Assembly: GCA_913057975.1 (NCBI GenBank)
Contig: CAJXOQ010000016.1
Span: 1 to 36,858, forward strand
Direction of reading: 5' to 3'
Source: an uncultured Marinobacter sp.
GTDB lineage: Bacteria > Pseudomonadota > Gammaproteobacteria > Pseudomonadales > Oleiphilaceae
DNA: 36,858 nt
Position 1 is the stretch's first letter. Each line of letters opens with the position of its first letter. The position numbers and the translations under genes were made by a program. Positions 25,023 to 33,033 of this stretch are shown piece by piece. The notes under the pieces were generated by a model that did no database searches, had not been told where the DNA came from, and saw nothing but the letters and a program-made list of their open reading frames with translations.

Positions 25023-26289
25023 TGCGTTCCGAGAAAACGTTGTCAGGAGTACGAAGCTCGGCCCGGCGCCCACCCAGGCCCATAGCCTGGCGGGCAAACC
25101 AGCGCTTGGCGCCGGGTAGCAGATCCAGCCCCATCAGGCCGGCGTCGCGGGCGGTGGCCACCAGGGGTAGATGATTACCGAAAAGCTGGATCAGTGAGTC
25201 GGAAAACCGTACGGTTTGTTGCCAGTCCCGGCGATGACGAGCCTGATAAGCGTTAAGCACGCCCAGGCTGCCCAGGGGTTGCTGCTGCTCGACGGCCACA
25301 CGGAACTGTTCCACCAGCGCCATCAGGCCTCTCAACGCCAGGTTGAAGCCCTGACCGGCAACCGGATGAAGGGTGTGCGCCGCATTGCCTACCAACACCA
25401 CACCAGGCCGAACCGCCTCATCCACGGTTTTCAGGGTCAGCGGGTAGTGGCTGCATTCACCGATGCGGGTAAAACGCCCCAGGCGCCAGCCAAAACGATG
25501 CTGCAGTCGCTGGCACTTATCGTCATCGCCCAATGACAGCAGTTCATCAAGAGCCTTACTACTCAACGTCCATACCAGGGCGGCGTTTGTGCCGGCGCGC
25601 GCTGGCGAGCCGTGAGGCAACAACGCCATGGGGCCAGCATCGGTGAAACGTTCAAACGCGGTAAACTCATGACTATGGGAGGTGGAGACATTGGCGATCA
25701 GGGCATGCTGATCATACGCCTGTTCATTGACCCGGAAGCCCAGTGTTTCACGCAGGCCGGAACGGCCGCCGTCAGCCACCAACAGACACTGCGCGGTCAG
25801 TTCCCGATTTCCCGTGTCGGCGCCCAGGGTAACGCGAACACCCTCCGATAGCGGCTGCATGGCTGTCACTTCCGCCGGTGCTTCCCAGACCACATGCGTC
25901 TGCAGCAGTTCCCGCATCAGGCACAGCCCCATCCAGCGGTTGTCCGCGACATAGCCCAGAGCCTCCTGTTGGTGCTCGGCGGCGTTCAGGCGCGTGGCCC
26001 CGAAATGCCCACGATCCGATACATGAATATGGCGAATGGGCGTGGCATGCTCGGAAAGCTGTTGCCACAGGCCCAGTTCTTCAAAGATCAATCTTGAGCC
26101 CCAGGCCAGCGCTGTGGAGCGGGCATCGTAGCTGGGCTGGTAACTGTCAGGCAGGGCCTCCGGAGACAACGGAAACGCCTCTACCACGGTCACCCGCAAT
26201 TGCGGCAAGGTTCTCGCCAGCGCCAATGCCAGGGTGGCTCCTGCCAGCCCACCACCGGCGATGATGATATCGGTATCGTGCTGGTTCAC
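25009..26289 (-). CDS. ubiH: 2-octaprenyl-6-methoxyphenol hydroxylase UbiH
   Basis: This 426-residue FAD monooxygenase begins DIIIAGGGLAGATLALALA (FAD GxGxxG variant). It carries VADGGRSGLRETLGF and the GNAAHTLHPVAGQGFNLALRG block at about 305-325. It hydroxylates the quinone ring during aerobic ubiquinone synthesis. Order pepP-ubiH-ubiI on one strand is the standard gammaproteobacterial arrangement and supports UbiH over its paralogues. The ubiH start is 2 nt from the pepP stop. The product is mostly soluble and probably works in the Ubi metabolon that also includes UbiJ. Confidence 0.93.
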   Translation of the reverse strand: MNQHDTDIIIAGGGLAGATLALALARTLPQLRVTVVEAFPLSPEALPDSYQPSYDARSTALAWGSRLIFEELGLWQQLSEHATPIRHIHVSDRGHFGATRLNAAEHQQEALGYVADNRWMGLCLMRELLQTHVVWEAPAEVTAMQPLSEGVRVTLGADTGNRELTAQCLLVADGGRSGLRETLGFRVNEQAYDQHALIANVSTSHSHEFTAFERFTDAGPMALLPHGSPARAGTNAALVWTLSSKALDELLSLGDDDKCQRLQHRFGWRLGRFTRIGECSHYPLTLKTVDEAVRPGVVLVGNAAHTLHPVAGQGFNLALRGLMALVEQFRVAVEQQQPLGSLGVLNAYQARHRRDWQQTVRFSDSLIQLFGNHLPLVATARDAGLMGLDLLPGAKRWFARQAMGLGGRRAELRTPDNVFSERNDHE

Positions 26290-26291
26290 GG

Positions 26292-27614
26292 TCAGTCGGC
26301 CATCAGCGCTTCAATCTCGGGAATGGTCTTGGGGACCGCCTCGGTGAGTACCCGACAGCCCTCTTTCGTCACCACCACGTCATCCTCGATGCGAATGCCG
26401 ATACCACGCCATTTCGCATCCACGCTGGTGTTGTCCGGCGCCACATATAGCCCGGGCTCCACGGTCAGTGCCATGCCCGGCTCCAGTTCGCGCCACGCAT
26501 CGCCCACCTTGTAGTCCCCGACATCATGCACATCCAGGCCAAGCCAATGGCCGGTACGGTGCATGAAGAACGGCTTGAACGCCTGTTCCTCGATGGCCTG
26601 CTCTACCGTCGTATCCTTGAGCAGGCCAAGATCGATCAAGCCCTGGGTAAGTACTTTCAGTGCGGCCTGGTGGGGATGGTCCCAGTGATTCCCGGGACGA
26701 ACTTCCTCAATGGCCGCGTACTGGGCCGCCAGCACCACTTCATACAGGGCCCGCTGCTCATCGCTGAACCTTCCGCTGACCGGGAAGGTACGGGTAATAT
26801 CGGAGGCATAGCATTCCAGTTCACAGCCTGCATCGATAAGCACCAGGTCGCCATCGTTCAACGGGGCGCTGTTTTCAATGTAGTGGAGGATACAGGCGTT
26901 CTGGCCGCCCCCCACAATCGACGGATAGGCCGTGGAGCGGGCACCGTTTTCCATAAACGTGTGGATCAGTTCGGCTTCCAGGGCATATTCAAAGACCCCT
27001 TTGCCGGCCCTCTTCATCGCCCGCTTGTGGGCCTCACAACTGATCTCGCCGGCCCTTGCCATCACCTTGATTTCCGCCGCGCTCTTGTACAGGCGCAGGT
27101 CGTGGAGCAAGTGTTCCAAGGCTACGAACTCGCCGGGCGGATGGGCCCCCGAACGCACCTTGCTGCGGATCAGTTTGACCCAGTCCATCACCTTGGCATC
27201 AAAATTATGATCTTTGCCCAGTGGGTAATACACCCGGCTGCGACCTTCGATCATGCCGGGCAGGATGTCGTCAATATCGGCAATGGGAAAGGCATCGTCC
27301 AGGCCGAAGGTCTCGATGGCACCCTCGGGGCCTGCCAGGAAGCCATCCCAAAGCTCCTTTTCCGGGTTTCGTTCCTTACAGAAAAGTACGGACTCTCCAT
27401 GCTCCCGGCCGGGAATCAGAACCAGGACCGCTTCCGGCTCACCAAACCCCGTCAGGTAATGGAAGTCACTGTCCTGGCGAAACGGATGCAGGACATCCCG
27501 GTTGCGCACCCGTTCAGGGGCGGCTGGCAGTATGGCAATGCTATCCGGCGCCATTCTTTCCATCAGCCGGTGCCGGCGATCGTTGAATTCCTTGACGGGT
27601 ATCAGTGAAGCCAT
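26292..27614 (-). CDS. pepP: Xaa-Pro aminopeptidase PepP
   Basis: This 440-residue metallopeptidase removes N-terminal residues preceding proline. The aminopeptidase-P N-terminal domain (RRHRLMERMAPDSIAILPAA, then FHYLTGFGEPEAVLVL) is followed by the pita-bread fold with dinuclear Mn ligands visible as LIDAGCELECYASDITRTFP, HRTGHWLGLDVHDVG, VEPGLY and RIEDD. The ATG at 27614 was chosen because GGGAG lies about 5 nt before it. The GTG at 27626 lacks this. It lies 27 nt after ygfB and 2 nt before ubiH. Confidence 0.96.
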   Translation of the reverse strand: MASLIPVKEFNDRRHRLMERMAPDSIAILPAAPERVRNRDVLHPFRQDSDFHYLTGFGEPEAVLVLIPGREHGESVLFCKERNPEKELWDGFLAGPEGAIETFGLDDAFPIADIDDILPGMIEGRSRVYYPLGKDHNFDAKVMDWVKLIRSKVRSGAHPPGEFVALEHLLHDLRLYKSAAEIKVMARAGEISCEAHKRAMKRAGKGVFEYALEAELIHTFMENGARSTAYPSIVGGGQNACILHYIENSAPLNDGDLVLIDAGCELECYASDITRTFPVSGRFSDEQRALYEVVLAAQYAAIEEVRPGNHWDHPHQAALKVLTQGLIDLGLLKDTTVEQAIEEQAFKPFFMHRTGHWLGLDVHDVGDYKVGDAWRELEPGMALTVEPGLYVAPDNTSVDAKWRGIGIRIEDDVVVTKEGCRVLTEAVPKTIPEIEALMAD

Positions 27615-27641
27615 GAAGTCTCCCACGGGTATCAGCGTTGT

Positions 27642-28238
27642 TCAGTGCAAAGTCGGGGTATTGGGTGACGGCTTTTCCGGCGGATTGAACTCAGTAAACA
27701 CCGCTAGCGCCCCCAGCCGTACATATTCGACGATTTCCATCAATTGTTGTTCGCTTTCATCGTCCGGCTCGTCATCATCGGCCACCTGACTGATCGCCAC
27801 CAGATCTTCAATGAGTTCGCGAATCTCATCCGGCGCCTCACCCAGTGCCTGACCAGCGGACAGCGCCATGCCCTCCAGGAAACCACGCACCCAGGAGGTG
27901 AGCGCTTCCAGTCGCTGTTCGATGGCGTAATCATCGTCCGGCAGCAAGGGCTGAAAACTCATATCGGTAGCCTTCAACAGCTCAAGCGTCTGGCTATAGG
28001 CCGAGGCCATAAATTCCCGCAATTCGTCCGATTCGTCGGTCGCAGCCTGGGGCAGGCCCATGTGCTCACACACCATGGCCAGCCATTCTTCTTCATTGAT
28101 ACGAGCGCCGGCAGCGAGCCGGCCACAAAGCACGCCATGGAGCTCTGATGGATGACTGAAAGCCTTGTGAGCGGTGAACATATTCGCCCAGCGCTCAAAG
28201 GCGACGGCGCGGGCGTTGGAGGTGTCGGTTTCGGACAT
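27642..28238 (-). CDS. ygfB: UPF0149 family protein YgfB
   Basis: This 198-residue soluble helical protein has SELHGVLCGRLAAG, AIEQRLEALTSWVRGFLEGM and the acidic ADDDEPDDESEQQLMEIVEYVRLGALAVF block typical of UPF0149/YgfB. In Pseudomonas YgfB has been linked to gene regulation, but the general role is unsettled. The ATG at 28238 (MSETDTS) is chosen; upstream codons are not family-like. It heads the minus-strand ygfB-pepP-ubiH-ubiI operon. Elsewhere it is divergent from the zapA block directly, but here the zinc locus lies between. Confidence 0.92.
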   Translation of the reverse strand: MSETDTSNARAVAFERWANMFTAHKAFSHPSELHGVLCGRLAAGARINEEEWLAMVCEHMGLPQAATDESDELREFMASAYSQTLELLKATDMSFQPLLPDDDYAIEQRLEALTSWVRGFLEGMALSAGQALGEAPDEIRELIEDLVAISQVADDDEPDDESEQQLMEIVEYVRLGALAVFTEFNPPEKPSPNTPTLH

Positions 28239-28340
28239 GAAACGGGACGGTCCTGTATGAATGAGTGAAGGCCCTATCCTAGCATTCAGGCGCATTTAAG
28301 ACACTTGCCCTCTTGATTCCGGACCGGGAAAGAGTAAATT

Positions 28341-28352
28341 ATGTTATAACAT
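28341..28352 (+). promoter_or_regulatory. Zur-like operator palindrome
   Basis: ATGTTATAACAT is a perfect 12-bp palindrome, 26 nt before the start of the His-rich DUF2796 gene. It shares the TGTTATA/TATAACA core of gammaproteobacterial Zur sites and lies in the divergent region with ygfB. Repression in zinc-replete cells is the inferred effect. No second clear copy was seen before the ABC genes or the DUF3299 gene. Confidence 0.6.
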
Positions 28353-28378
28353 ATCAATTTCAAGGAGAGCCGCCTGCC

Positions 28379-29017
28379 ATGTCCGCTAAACGCTTACCCC
28401 CCAACCGTCCACGCTCGCTGCATACACTTGGATGTATGGTCGCCGCCTGCAGCCTGGCACCGATGGCGCTGGCCGCCGACAATCCCGGCGCCCACGAGCA
28501 CGGCCATGCCCGATTGCAGATGGCGGTGGAAGAAAACCGTATTGACCTGATGCTCAATTCCCCGGCCTACAACCTCGCCGGGTTCGAGCATGGCGCCCGC
28601 ACAGAGGCGGAAAAAAGCCGGTTGGCGGACATTACCCGCTGGCTGGAAACCACGCCGCTGGTCAACACCGCAGCGGCCGACTGCCGCGTGACGGCCGCAG
28701 CCGTGGAACTCGGCGGGGAAGACGAAAACCATGGTGGGGAGACTCATCACGGCCACGACGAGCACGATCATCACGAGGCCGAACATCACGACGAAGGACA
28801 TCATGACGAAGAACATCATGGGGAAGCCACTCATCGGGAATACGACGTATCCCAGCAACTGGAATGCAACCGCATCGACGCCGATCAGGAATTTACATCG
28901 GCACTGATGGAGAGGTTCGAGGGCATGGAGGAGCTCACCGTCGAATGGGTCAGCCCCTCTGGCCAGGGTAGTGCCCGGCTGACACCCTCAAACCGGGCAT
29001 TTACTGCCAACAACTGA
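28379..29017 (+). CDS. zrgA: DUF2796 periplasmic His-rich zinc-binding protein, ZrgA-like
   Basis: This 212-residue secreted protein has a signal peptide of about 33 residues (LGCMVAACSLAPMALAA), then GAHEHGHARLQMAVEENRI, the usual DUF2796 opening. A His/Asp/Glu-rich segment at about 118-152 contains 14 His and must bind metal. The C-terminal domain (YDVSQQLECNRIDADQ, FEGMEELTVEWV) is the conserved second half. In Vibrio cholerae a protein of this family (ZrgA) belongs to a zinc uptake system with an ABC transporter and other partners. The symbol here is by analogy. The ATG at 28379 has AAGGAG about 11 nt upstream; the longer frame to 28313 would run through the operator. Confidence 0.87.
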   Translation: MSAKRLPPNRPRSLHTLGCMVAACSLAPMALAADNPGAHEHGHARLQMAVEENRIDLMLNSPAYNLAGFEHGARTEAEKSRLADITRWLETTPLVNTAAADCRVTAAAVELGGEDENHGGETHHGHDEHDHHEAEHHDEGHHDEEHHGEATHREYDVSQQLECNRIDADQEFTSALMERFEGMEELTVEWVSPSGQGSARLTPSNRAFTANN

Positions 29018-29040
29018 CCTATGAACGCCCTGCAGAGACA

Positions 29041-29583
29041 TTACTCCTCGTAGGGTGAGACGTTCTCCGCCACGATGGAGTAGGAGGACGAAGCAATGTC
29101 GTTCTCGGTCTTCTCGATCTTCAGGGTGCCCTCAATCCACACCGGATCGTAGAGTGCTTCCAGCTTGAAGCCCTTCTTGTACTTCACATGGATGATCTGG
29201 TTTGGAGGAGGTGGCGGCACGTGTATGCAGGCGCCATAGTATGGCACCAGGAAAAACTCCAGAATGCGCATATCCTGTGTGGTTTTCAGCGGCACGACGA
29301 AACCCGGAATCCGGCCCGACCGGCCATCCATTTCAGGCACCACGCGGCCTGTCATGATCTCGTCCGGCAATGTGGCAGGGCCGTCACCCTCGTGGGAGAC
29401 TTCTGGCATATTCTCGAGTAGGTTGAGATCCTCCTCTGGCATCAATTCCAGCCAGTCGATCTCTTGCGAGGCGTCTTTTGCGCTAACGGCGGTTGAAAGA
29501 CTGAAGGCCGCGACCAGCGCCACCATACACAGGGTGGCGAACAGAGAGCGTTGCCGCGAGCGGGATTCCAGAGGTTCTGACAT
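29041..29583 (-). CDS. DUF3299 secreted protein, zinc-locus partner in inverted orientation
   Basis: This 180-residue protein has a signal peptide (LFATLCMVALVAAFSLSTAVSA) and the DUF3299 core: EIDWLELMPEEDL, GFVVPLKTTQDMRILEFFLVPYYGACIHVPPPPPNQ and a final WIEGTLKIEKTENDIASSSY. DUF3299 genes commonly accompany DUF2796 and a LolD/FtsX-type ABC pair. Here it lies between them on the opposite strand, convergent with the DUF2796 gene (23 nt) and divergent from the ATPase gene (49 nt). The role is unknown; a periplasmic accessory function in metal handling is inferred. Confidence 0.87.
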   Translation of the reverse strand: MSEPLESRSRQRSLFATLCMVALVAAFSLSTAVSAKDASQEIDWLELMPEEDLNLLENMPEVSHEGDGPATLPDEIMTGRVVPEMDGRSGRIPGFVVPLKTTQDMRILEFFLVPYYGACIHVPPPPPNQIIHVKYKKGFKLEALYDPVWIEGTLKIEKTENDIASSSYSIVAENVSPYEE

Positions 29584-29632
29584 AAAACTGACGTCTCCTG
29601 TAACGATTCAGGGATCATACACCGGATGACCA

Positions 29633-30373
29633 ATGCCTGACATGACCGGCAAGACAGACTTGCACAAAGATAGTTCCGTAACCTCAGAGAGTTCCGTAAC
29701 CCCACGGCAAACCCTCCGCATCAGCGAACTCGCTTTTCGCTGGGACCGGACCCAGCCGGGCATCCGCTATCCTGACGTAACACTGAACAGCGGTGAACAC
29801 CTTTTCCTGCGAGGCCCCAGCGGTAGCGGTAAGAGCACACTCCTGAGCCTGATGGGAGGCCTGATCGTGCCGGACACCGGTCGCCTGGAATTACTGGGCA
29901 CAGACCTGGCAGGCCTGACCAGCGGCCAACGCGACCGATTCAGGGCCGACCACATGGGCGTTATCTTCCAGCAGTTCAACCTGGTGCCCTACCTGAGCAC
30001 GCTGGACAACGTCACACTGCCCTGCAAGCTTTCACGGAAACGCCGAGCGCGGGCCTTGTCTTCGCCGGAGGCAGAAGCGAAATCCCTGCTGACTGCCCTG
30101 GGCATCCCCCAGAGCCATTGGCACCGGCGTGTTACCACCCTCAGCGTCGGGCAACAACAGCGAGTAGCCGCCGCCCGGGCACTGACCGGCGCCCCGGAAC
30201 TGATCCTCGCCGACGAGCCCACCTCGGCCCTGGACAGCGACAACCGGGACCGCTTTATCGAGTTGTTGCTGGGGCTGGCGGCGGAAAAACACTCATCCGT
30301 TGTCTTTGTCAGTCACGACAAGAGCCTGGCCCAACGCTTTAACCACCAACTGGCCCTGGAGGTGACCCCATGA
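29633..30373 (+). CDS. LolD/MacB-type ABC ATPase of the predicted zinc system
   Basis: This 246-residue ATPase has Walker A (GPSGSGKST, 61-69), Q-loop in FQQFNLVPYLS, signature LSVGQQQR (170-177), Walker B (ILADEP, 191-196) and switch His228 (VSHD). It is of the type VII (MacB/LolCDE) class that works with FtsX-fold permeases. The N terminus carries an extra Ser/Thr-rich lead with a 12-bp direct repeat (29672-29683 and 29690-29701, AGTTCCGTAACC) encoding SSVT twice. The ribosome site is weak and the true start could be later. The stop overlaps the permease ATG (ATGA). It may drive periplasmic metal-protein mechanics rather than true import; the mechanism is unproven. Confidence 0.88.
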   Translation: MPDMTGKTDLHKDSSVTSESSVTPRQTLRISELAFRWDRTQPGIRYPDVTLNSGEHLFLRGPSGSGKSTLLSLMGGLIVPDTGRLELLGTDLAGLTSGQRDRFRADHMGVIFQQFNLVPYLSTLDNVTLPCKLSRKRRARALSSPEAEAKSLLTALGIPQSHWHRRVTTLSVGQQQRVAAARALTGAPELILADEPTSALDSDNRDRFIELLLGLAAEKHSSVVFVSHDKSLAQRFNHQLALEVTP

Positions 30374-31644
30374 ACCTGCGGCTGGCACTGTCTCTGGCCA
30401 TGGCAAGCCTCTGGTATCGGCGCAGGGTACTGGCGCTGGTAACCCTGACCCTGACGCTCAGCATCACCCTGCTTCTGGGCGTTCAGTACCTTCGCACCGA
30501 AGTGAAGCAGTCCTTTACCAGCACCATCTCCGGCACCGACCTGATCGTGGGCGCTCGCAGCGGTCAGCTGAACCTGCTGCTGTACACGGTCTTTCACATC
30601 GGTGACGCCACCAATAACATCCGCTGGAGTACCTACGAGAAACTGCAGGAGGATGAGCGCATCGGCTGGCTGGTGCCCATATCCCTGGGTGACAGTTATC
30701 GCGGGCACCGGGTTGTCGGCACCAGCGAGCAGTTCCCGGAACATTTCCGCTACGGTCGGGACCAGAAACCCGCATTGGCCGAGGGAGAATGGTTCGCCGA
30801 TGTCTTCGACGTGGTGTTGGGGGCCGAAGTAGCCCGCAAGCACGCTCACCAGACTGGCGACAGGGTTGTCCTGTCCCATGGTGGCGGCAAGACCAGCTTC
30901 TCCAACCACAAGGACACTCCGTTTACGGTCACTGGCATCCTCGCTCCCACTGGCACACCGGTGGACCAGGCAGTTTACGTCAGCCTGGAGGGCCTCGAAG
31001 CCATCCATATTGGCTGGGAATCCGGTGTTGCCATCCCCGGGCGAACCGTCACGCCCGAACAGGCCAGGCAGAGGGACCTCACACCGGACGCGATTACCGC
31101 CGCATTCGTGGGCATCGACCGCAAGGTGCTGACTTTTCAGGTTCAGCGCCAGATCAACGAATCGCAGCTCGAACCGTTGTCGGCGATTCTCCCTGGGGTG
31201 GCGCTCAGCGAACTCTGGCGAATCATGGGTCAGTTCGAAAAAGCCTTGCTGGGCATCACCGGCTTTGTCGTGGTCACCAGCCTGGTCGGGCTCGTGGCCG
31301 TGTTGCTGACTCTGCAAGCGCAGCGGCGGCAGGAAGTGGCGATTCTCAGGGCTACCGGGGCTTCGCCGGCCCTCATCGCGGCATTGCACGTGATCGAATG
31401 CATTCTGCTGGCCATCGCGGCCTGCGGGCTCGCGATCCTGGCCGGAGCGGCCGGCATCGCGGCTCTTAGCCCCTGGCTACTGGATACATGGGGCGTTCAG
31501 GTAGGCTTGCGGCCGCTGAATGCAACGGAATGGTCGATCATCGCCAGCGTCCCTCTGGCCGCGTTGCTCGTGGGACTGATTCCAGCACTCCAGGCCTGGC
31601 GGGGCAGCCGAAAACAGGGGCTGGGACACGTGGCCCCAGAGTGA
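30370..31644 (+). CDS. FtsX/MacB-fold ABC permease of the predicted zinc system
   Basis: This 424-residue permease has an N-terminal membrane helix (LALVTLTLTLSITLLLGVQYL), a large periplasmic domain (about 45-285) and a C-terminal FtsX domain with three helices (ITGFVVVTSLVGLVAVLLTLQ, IECILLAIAACGLAILAGAAG, IIASVPLAALLVGLIPALQAW). The cytoplasmic RRQEVAILRATGASP stretch is the usual coupling loop. It forms a unit with the preceding ATPase through a 4-nt overlap. The periplasmic part has several His residues (HGGGKTSFSNH, HIGW), consistent with but not proof of metal contact. Family relatives sit with DUF2796/DUF3299 genes. Confidence 0.88.
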   Translation: MNLRLALSLAMASLWYRRRVLALVTLTLTLSITLLLGVQYLRTEVKQSFTSTISGTDLIVGARSGQLNLLLYTVFHIGDATNNIRWSTYEKLQEDERIGWLVPISLGDSYRGHRVVGTSEQFPEHFRYGRDQKPALAEGEWFADVFDVVLGAEVARKHAHQTGDRVVLSHGGGKTSFSNHKDTPFTVTGILAPTGTPVDQAVYVSLEGLEAIHIGWESGVAIPGRTVTPEQARQRDLTPDAITAAFVGIDRKVLTFQVQRQINESQLEPLSAILPGVALSELWRIMGQFEKALLGITGFVVVTSLVGLVAVLLTLQAQRRQEVAILRATGASPALIAALHVIECILLAIAACGLAILAGAAGIAALSPWLLDTWGVQVGLRPLNATEWSIIASVPLAALLVGLIPALQAWRGSRKQGLGHVAPE

Positions 31645-31682
31645 CGGACATCACGCAACGCGGGCCATGACATCCCTGTAAA

Positions 31683-31711
31683 TTGACCAGCTTGCAGTCC
31701 ACACTTATAGT
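31683..31711 (+). promoter_or_regulatory. Sigma-70 promoter of the TIGR02449-zapA operon
   Basis: TTGACC (31683-31688) and TATAGT (31706-31711) are exactly 17 bp apart, 35 nt upstream of the TIGR02449 ATG. This is one of the best sigma-70 matches in the window and suggests transcription independent of the zinc genes. Confidence 0.65.
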
Positions 31712-31746
31712 TAGTTCACTTCTTTGATACAGGCGTTGGACGACTC

Positions 31747-31953
31747 ATGGAACAGTCCGAACTACAGGCATTGGCGGACAAACTCGACAGATTGATCGAA
31801 CACTGTCGCAAACTGGAACGTGACAACGCGATGCTGCGCGAGCTGCAGGACGACTGGAACCGTGAGCGAGCGCAGCTCATGCACAAGAATGATCTTGCCA
31901 AAAACAAGATTGAAGCCATGATAGGCCGCCTCCGGGCCCTGGAGCACCACTGA
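31747..31953 (+). CDS. TIGR02449 family coiled-coil protein (ZapB-like)
   Basis: This 68-residue, almost entirely coiled-coil protein (LQALADKLDRLIEHCRKLERDN onward, heptads throughout) matches the small TIGR02449 family found next to zapA in Pseudomonas and relatives. Its length and coiled coil recall ZapB, a Z-ring organiser that binds ZapA, which would fit the neighbour. That functional link is inference. The stop overlaps the zapA ATG by one base (TGATG). Confidence 0.88.
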   Translation: MEQSELQALADKLDRLIEHCRKLERDNAMLRELQDDWNRERAQLMHKNDLAKNKIEAMIGRLRALEHH

Positions 31954-32249
31954 TGCCACAGCAGCCGACAACCGTCGAAGTCAAGATTCTCGACAAGGAA
32001 TACCTGGTCGCCTGCCCCCAGGAAGAGCAGGAAGCCCTTCTCCGCTCCGCCAGGCACCTGGACACCAAAATGCGGGAAATACGTGCCAGCGGCAAGGTAT
32101 TCGGTACCGAACGTATCGCCGTGATGGCGGCACTCAACATCACCAATGAGATGCTTGAGCGGGACACCATGTCGGACACCGCCAGTTCAATTCTCAACGC
32201 CATGGACGAAAAGCTCGATACCGCTTTGGGCGAAGGCACCGGTAACTAG
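31953..32249 (+). CDS. zapA: Cell division protein ZapA
   Basis: This 98-residue FtsZ-associated protein has the N-terminal globular VEVKILDKEYLVACPQEEQEALLRSARHLD, then the helical MREIRASGKVFGTERIAVMAALNITNEML. ZapA crosslinks FtsZ protofilaments at the division site. It overlaps the TIGR02449 gene by one base and is followed by 6S RNA, as in E. coli and Pseudomonas. Confidence 0.95.
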   Translation: MPQQPTTVEVKILDKEYLVACPQEEQEALLRSARHLDTKMREIRASGKVFGTERIAVMAALNITNEMLERDTMSDTASSILNAMDEKLDTALGEGTGN

Positions 32250-32276
32250 TCTTTGCGCAGGAATCCGATTCAGGTG

Positions 32277-32307
32277 TTGCAATCAGCCCCGGCAATGCCC
32301 GTATAAT
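32277..32307 (+). promoter_or_regulatory. Promoter of 6S RNA
   Basis: A consensus TATAAT (32302-32307) lies just before the 5' end of 6S RNA. TTGCAA (32277-32282) is 19 bp upstream as a possible -35. A transcription start at about 32313-32315 would fit the closing stem of the RNA. Confidence 0.6.
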
Positions 32308-32313
32308 GAATCT

Positions 32314-32493
32314 AACTTCCTGGGCTGTTCGCTGGTCGGATTCGTCCTCGAGCCGATGCGCACTACCCAGGTGGCTACTTCAGGGCATTGTGAGCACGTC
32401 CCCGTATGGGGAAAGCCTAATATGTCACAGCGGCCACCGACCTTGAACTCTGGGTTCAAGGGCCACATCCGATAAACGGCAGCCCGGGAAGCT
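32314..32493 (+). ncRNA. ssrS: 6S RNA
   Basis: This RNA of about 180 nt mimics an open promoter and binds sigma-70 RNA polymerase in stationary phase. The closing stem CTTCCTGGGCTG (32316-32327) pairs with CAGCCCGGGAAG (32480-32491) with one G-U pair. The 3' half contains the conserved CCTTGAAC...GGTTCAAGGG hairpin also seen in E. coli 6S RNA, and a GAGCACGTCC/GTATGGGGAAAGCC region near the central bulge. Position after zapA is diagnostic. The ends are estimated from the stem and promoter. Confidence 0.93.
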
Positions 32494-32512
32494 TTACTTT
32501 CAACCAAGGCCC

Positions 32513-32896
32513 TCAGAAACTCGACAATTCATCCTGCAGGTCGCGTTTCAGCTCTTCCGGCTCGGTTATCCAAAGGGTTTCATCCACACCGGGCAGCACC
32601 CCAACGTCCAGACCATCTTTCGTCAGACCCGGCACCCATTTCCTGAAAAAATCCGGCAACGGAATACGCTTAGGCGTGAGATCGTCAGAACCCTTACCGT
32701 ACTCCACCGCGAATGCCTCACTGGGCCATACCGGCAGGTACTCCACATCGCCATCTTCAGACACGATCTTGAGAAAGCGATTCTCCGCATTCACCAGAAT
32801 CCAGATTTCACGCTCCTCCCCGACCTGACTCAGGAAATAGTCGTATCGTTCTTCGCCGTCTAGTTCGAGGACACTCGTTAATGCATCGTGGTTCAT
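32513..32896 (-). CDS. DUF2750 domain protein
   Basis: This 127-residue soluble, acidic protein begins MNHDALTSVLELDGEERYDYF and continues VNAENRFLKIVSEDGDVEYLPVWPSEAFA, the DUF2750 pattern. The function is unknown. The ATG at 32896 has AGGT about 7 nt upstream; further upstream codons are not family-like. It is antiparallel to both neighbours and separates 6S RNA from ygfA, which are normally adjacent. Its end is only about 20 nt from the 3' end of the 6S RNA. Confidence 0.87.
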   Translation of the reverse strand: MNHDALTSVLELDGEERYDYFLSQVGEEREIWILVNAENRFLKIVSEDGDVEYLPVWPSEAFAVEYGKGSDDLTPKRIPLPDFFRKWVPGLTKDGLDVGVLPGVDETLWITEPEELKRDLQDELSSF

Positions 32897-33033
32897 GGGG
32901 CGACCTGCTGTTGAACAAAAAGATTGAAGGGCCAATGATAGCCTATTGGCTCGCCACACCGACATAACCTGTGAGCGCTGACAGGCGACATTTTTCTGTA
33001 CAACAGGGGCAGCCCGATGGTAGAAAAAGCTCT

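Noticed and set aside
26526..27608. Plus-strand ORF of 360 codons opposite pepP
   Set aside because: It is antisense to a complete PepP with all metal ligands; there is no independent support.
29672..29701. 12-bp direct repeat near the start of the zinc ABC ATPase as an insertion footprint
   Set aside because: It is 18 bp apart, in frame, and encodes a short SSVT repeat. It is more simply a small in-frame duplication than a target-site duplication.
30313..31389. Minus-strand ORF of 358 codons opposite the FtsX-type permease
   Set aside because: It is a shadow frame. The plus-strand permease has clear membrane segments and is coupled to its ATPase.
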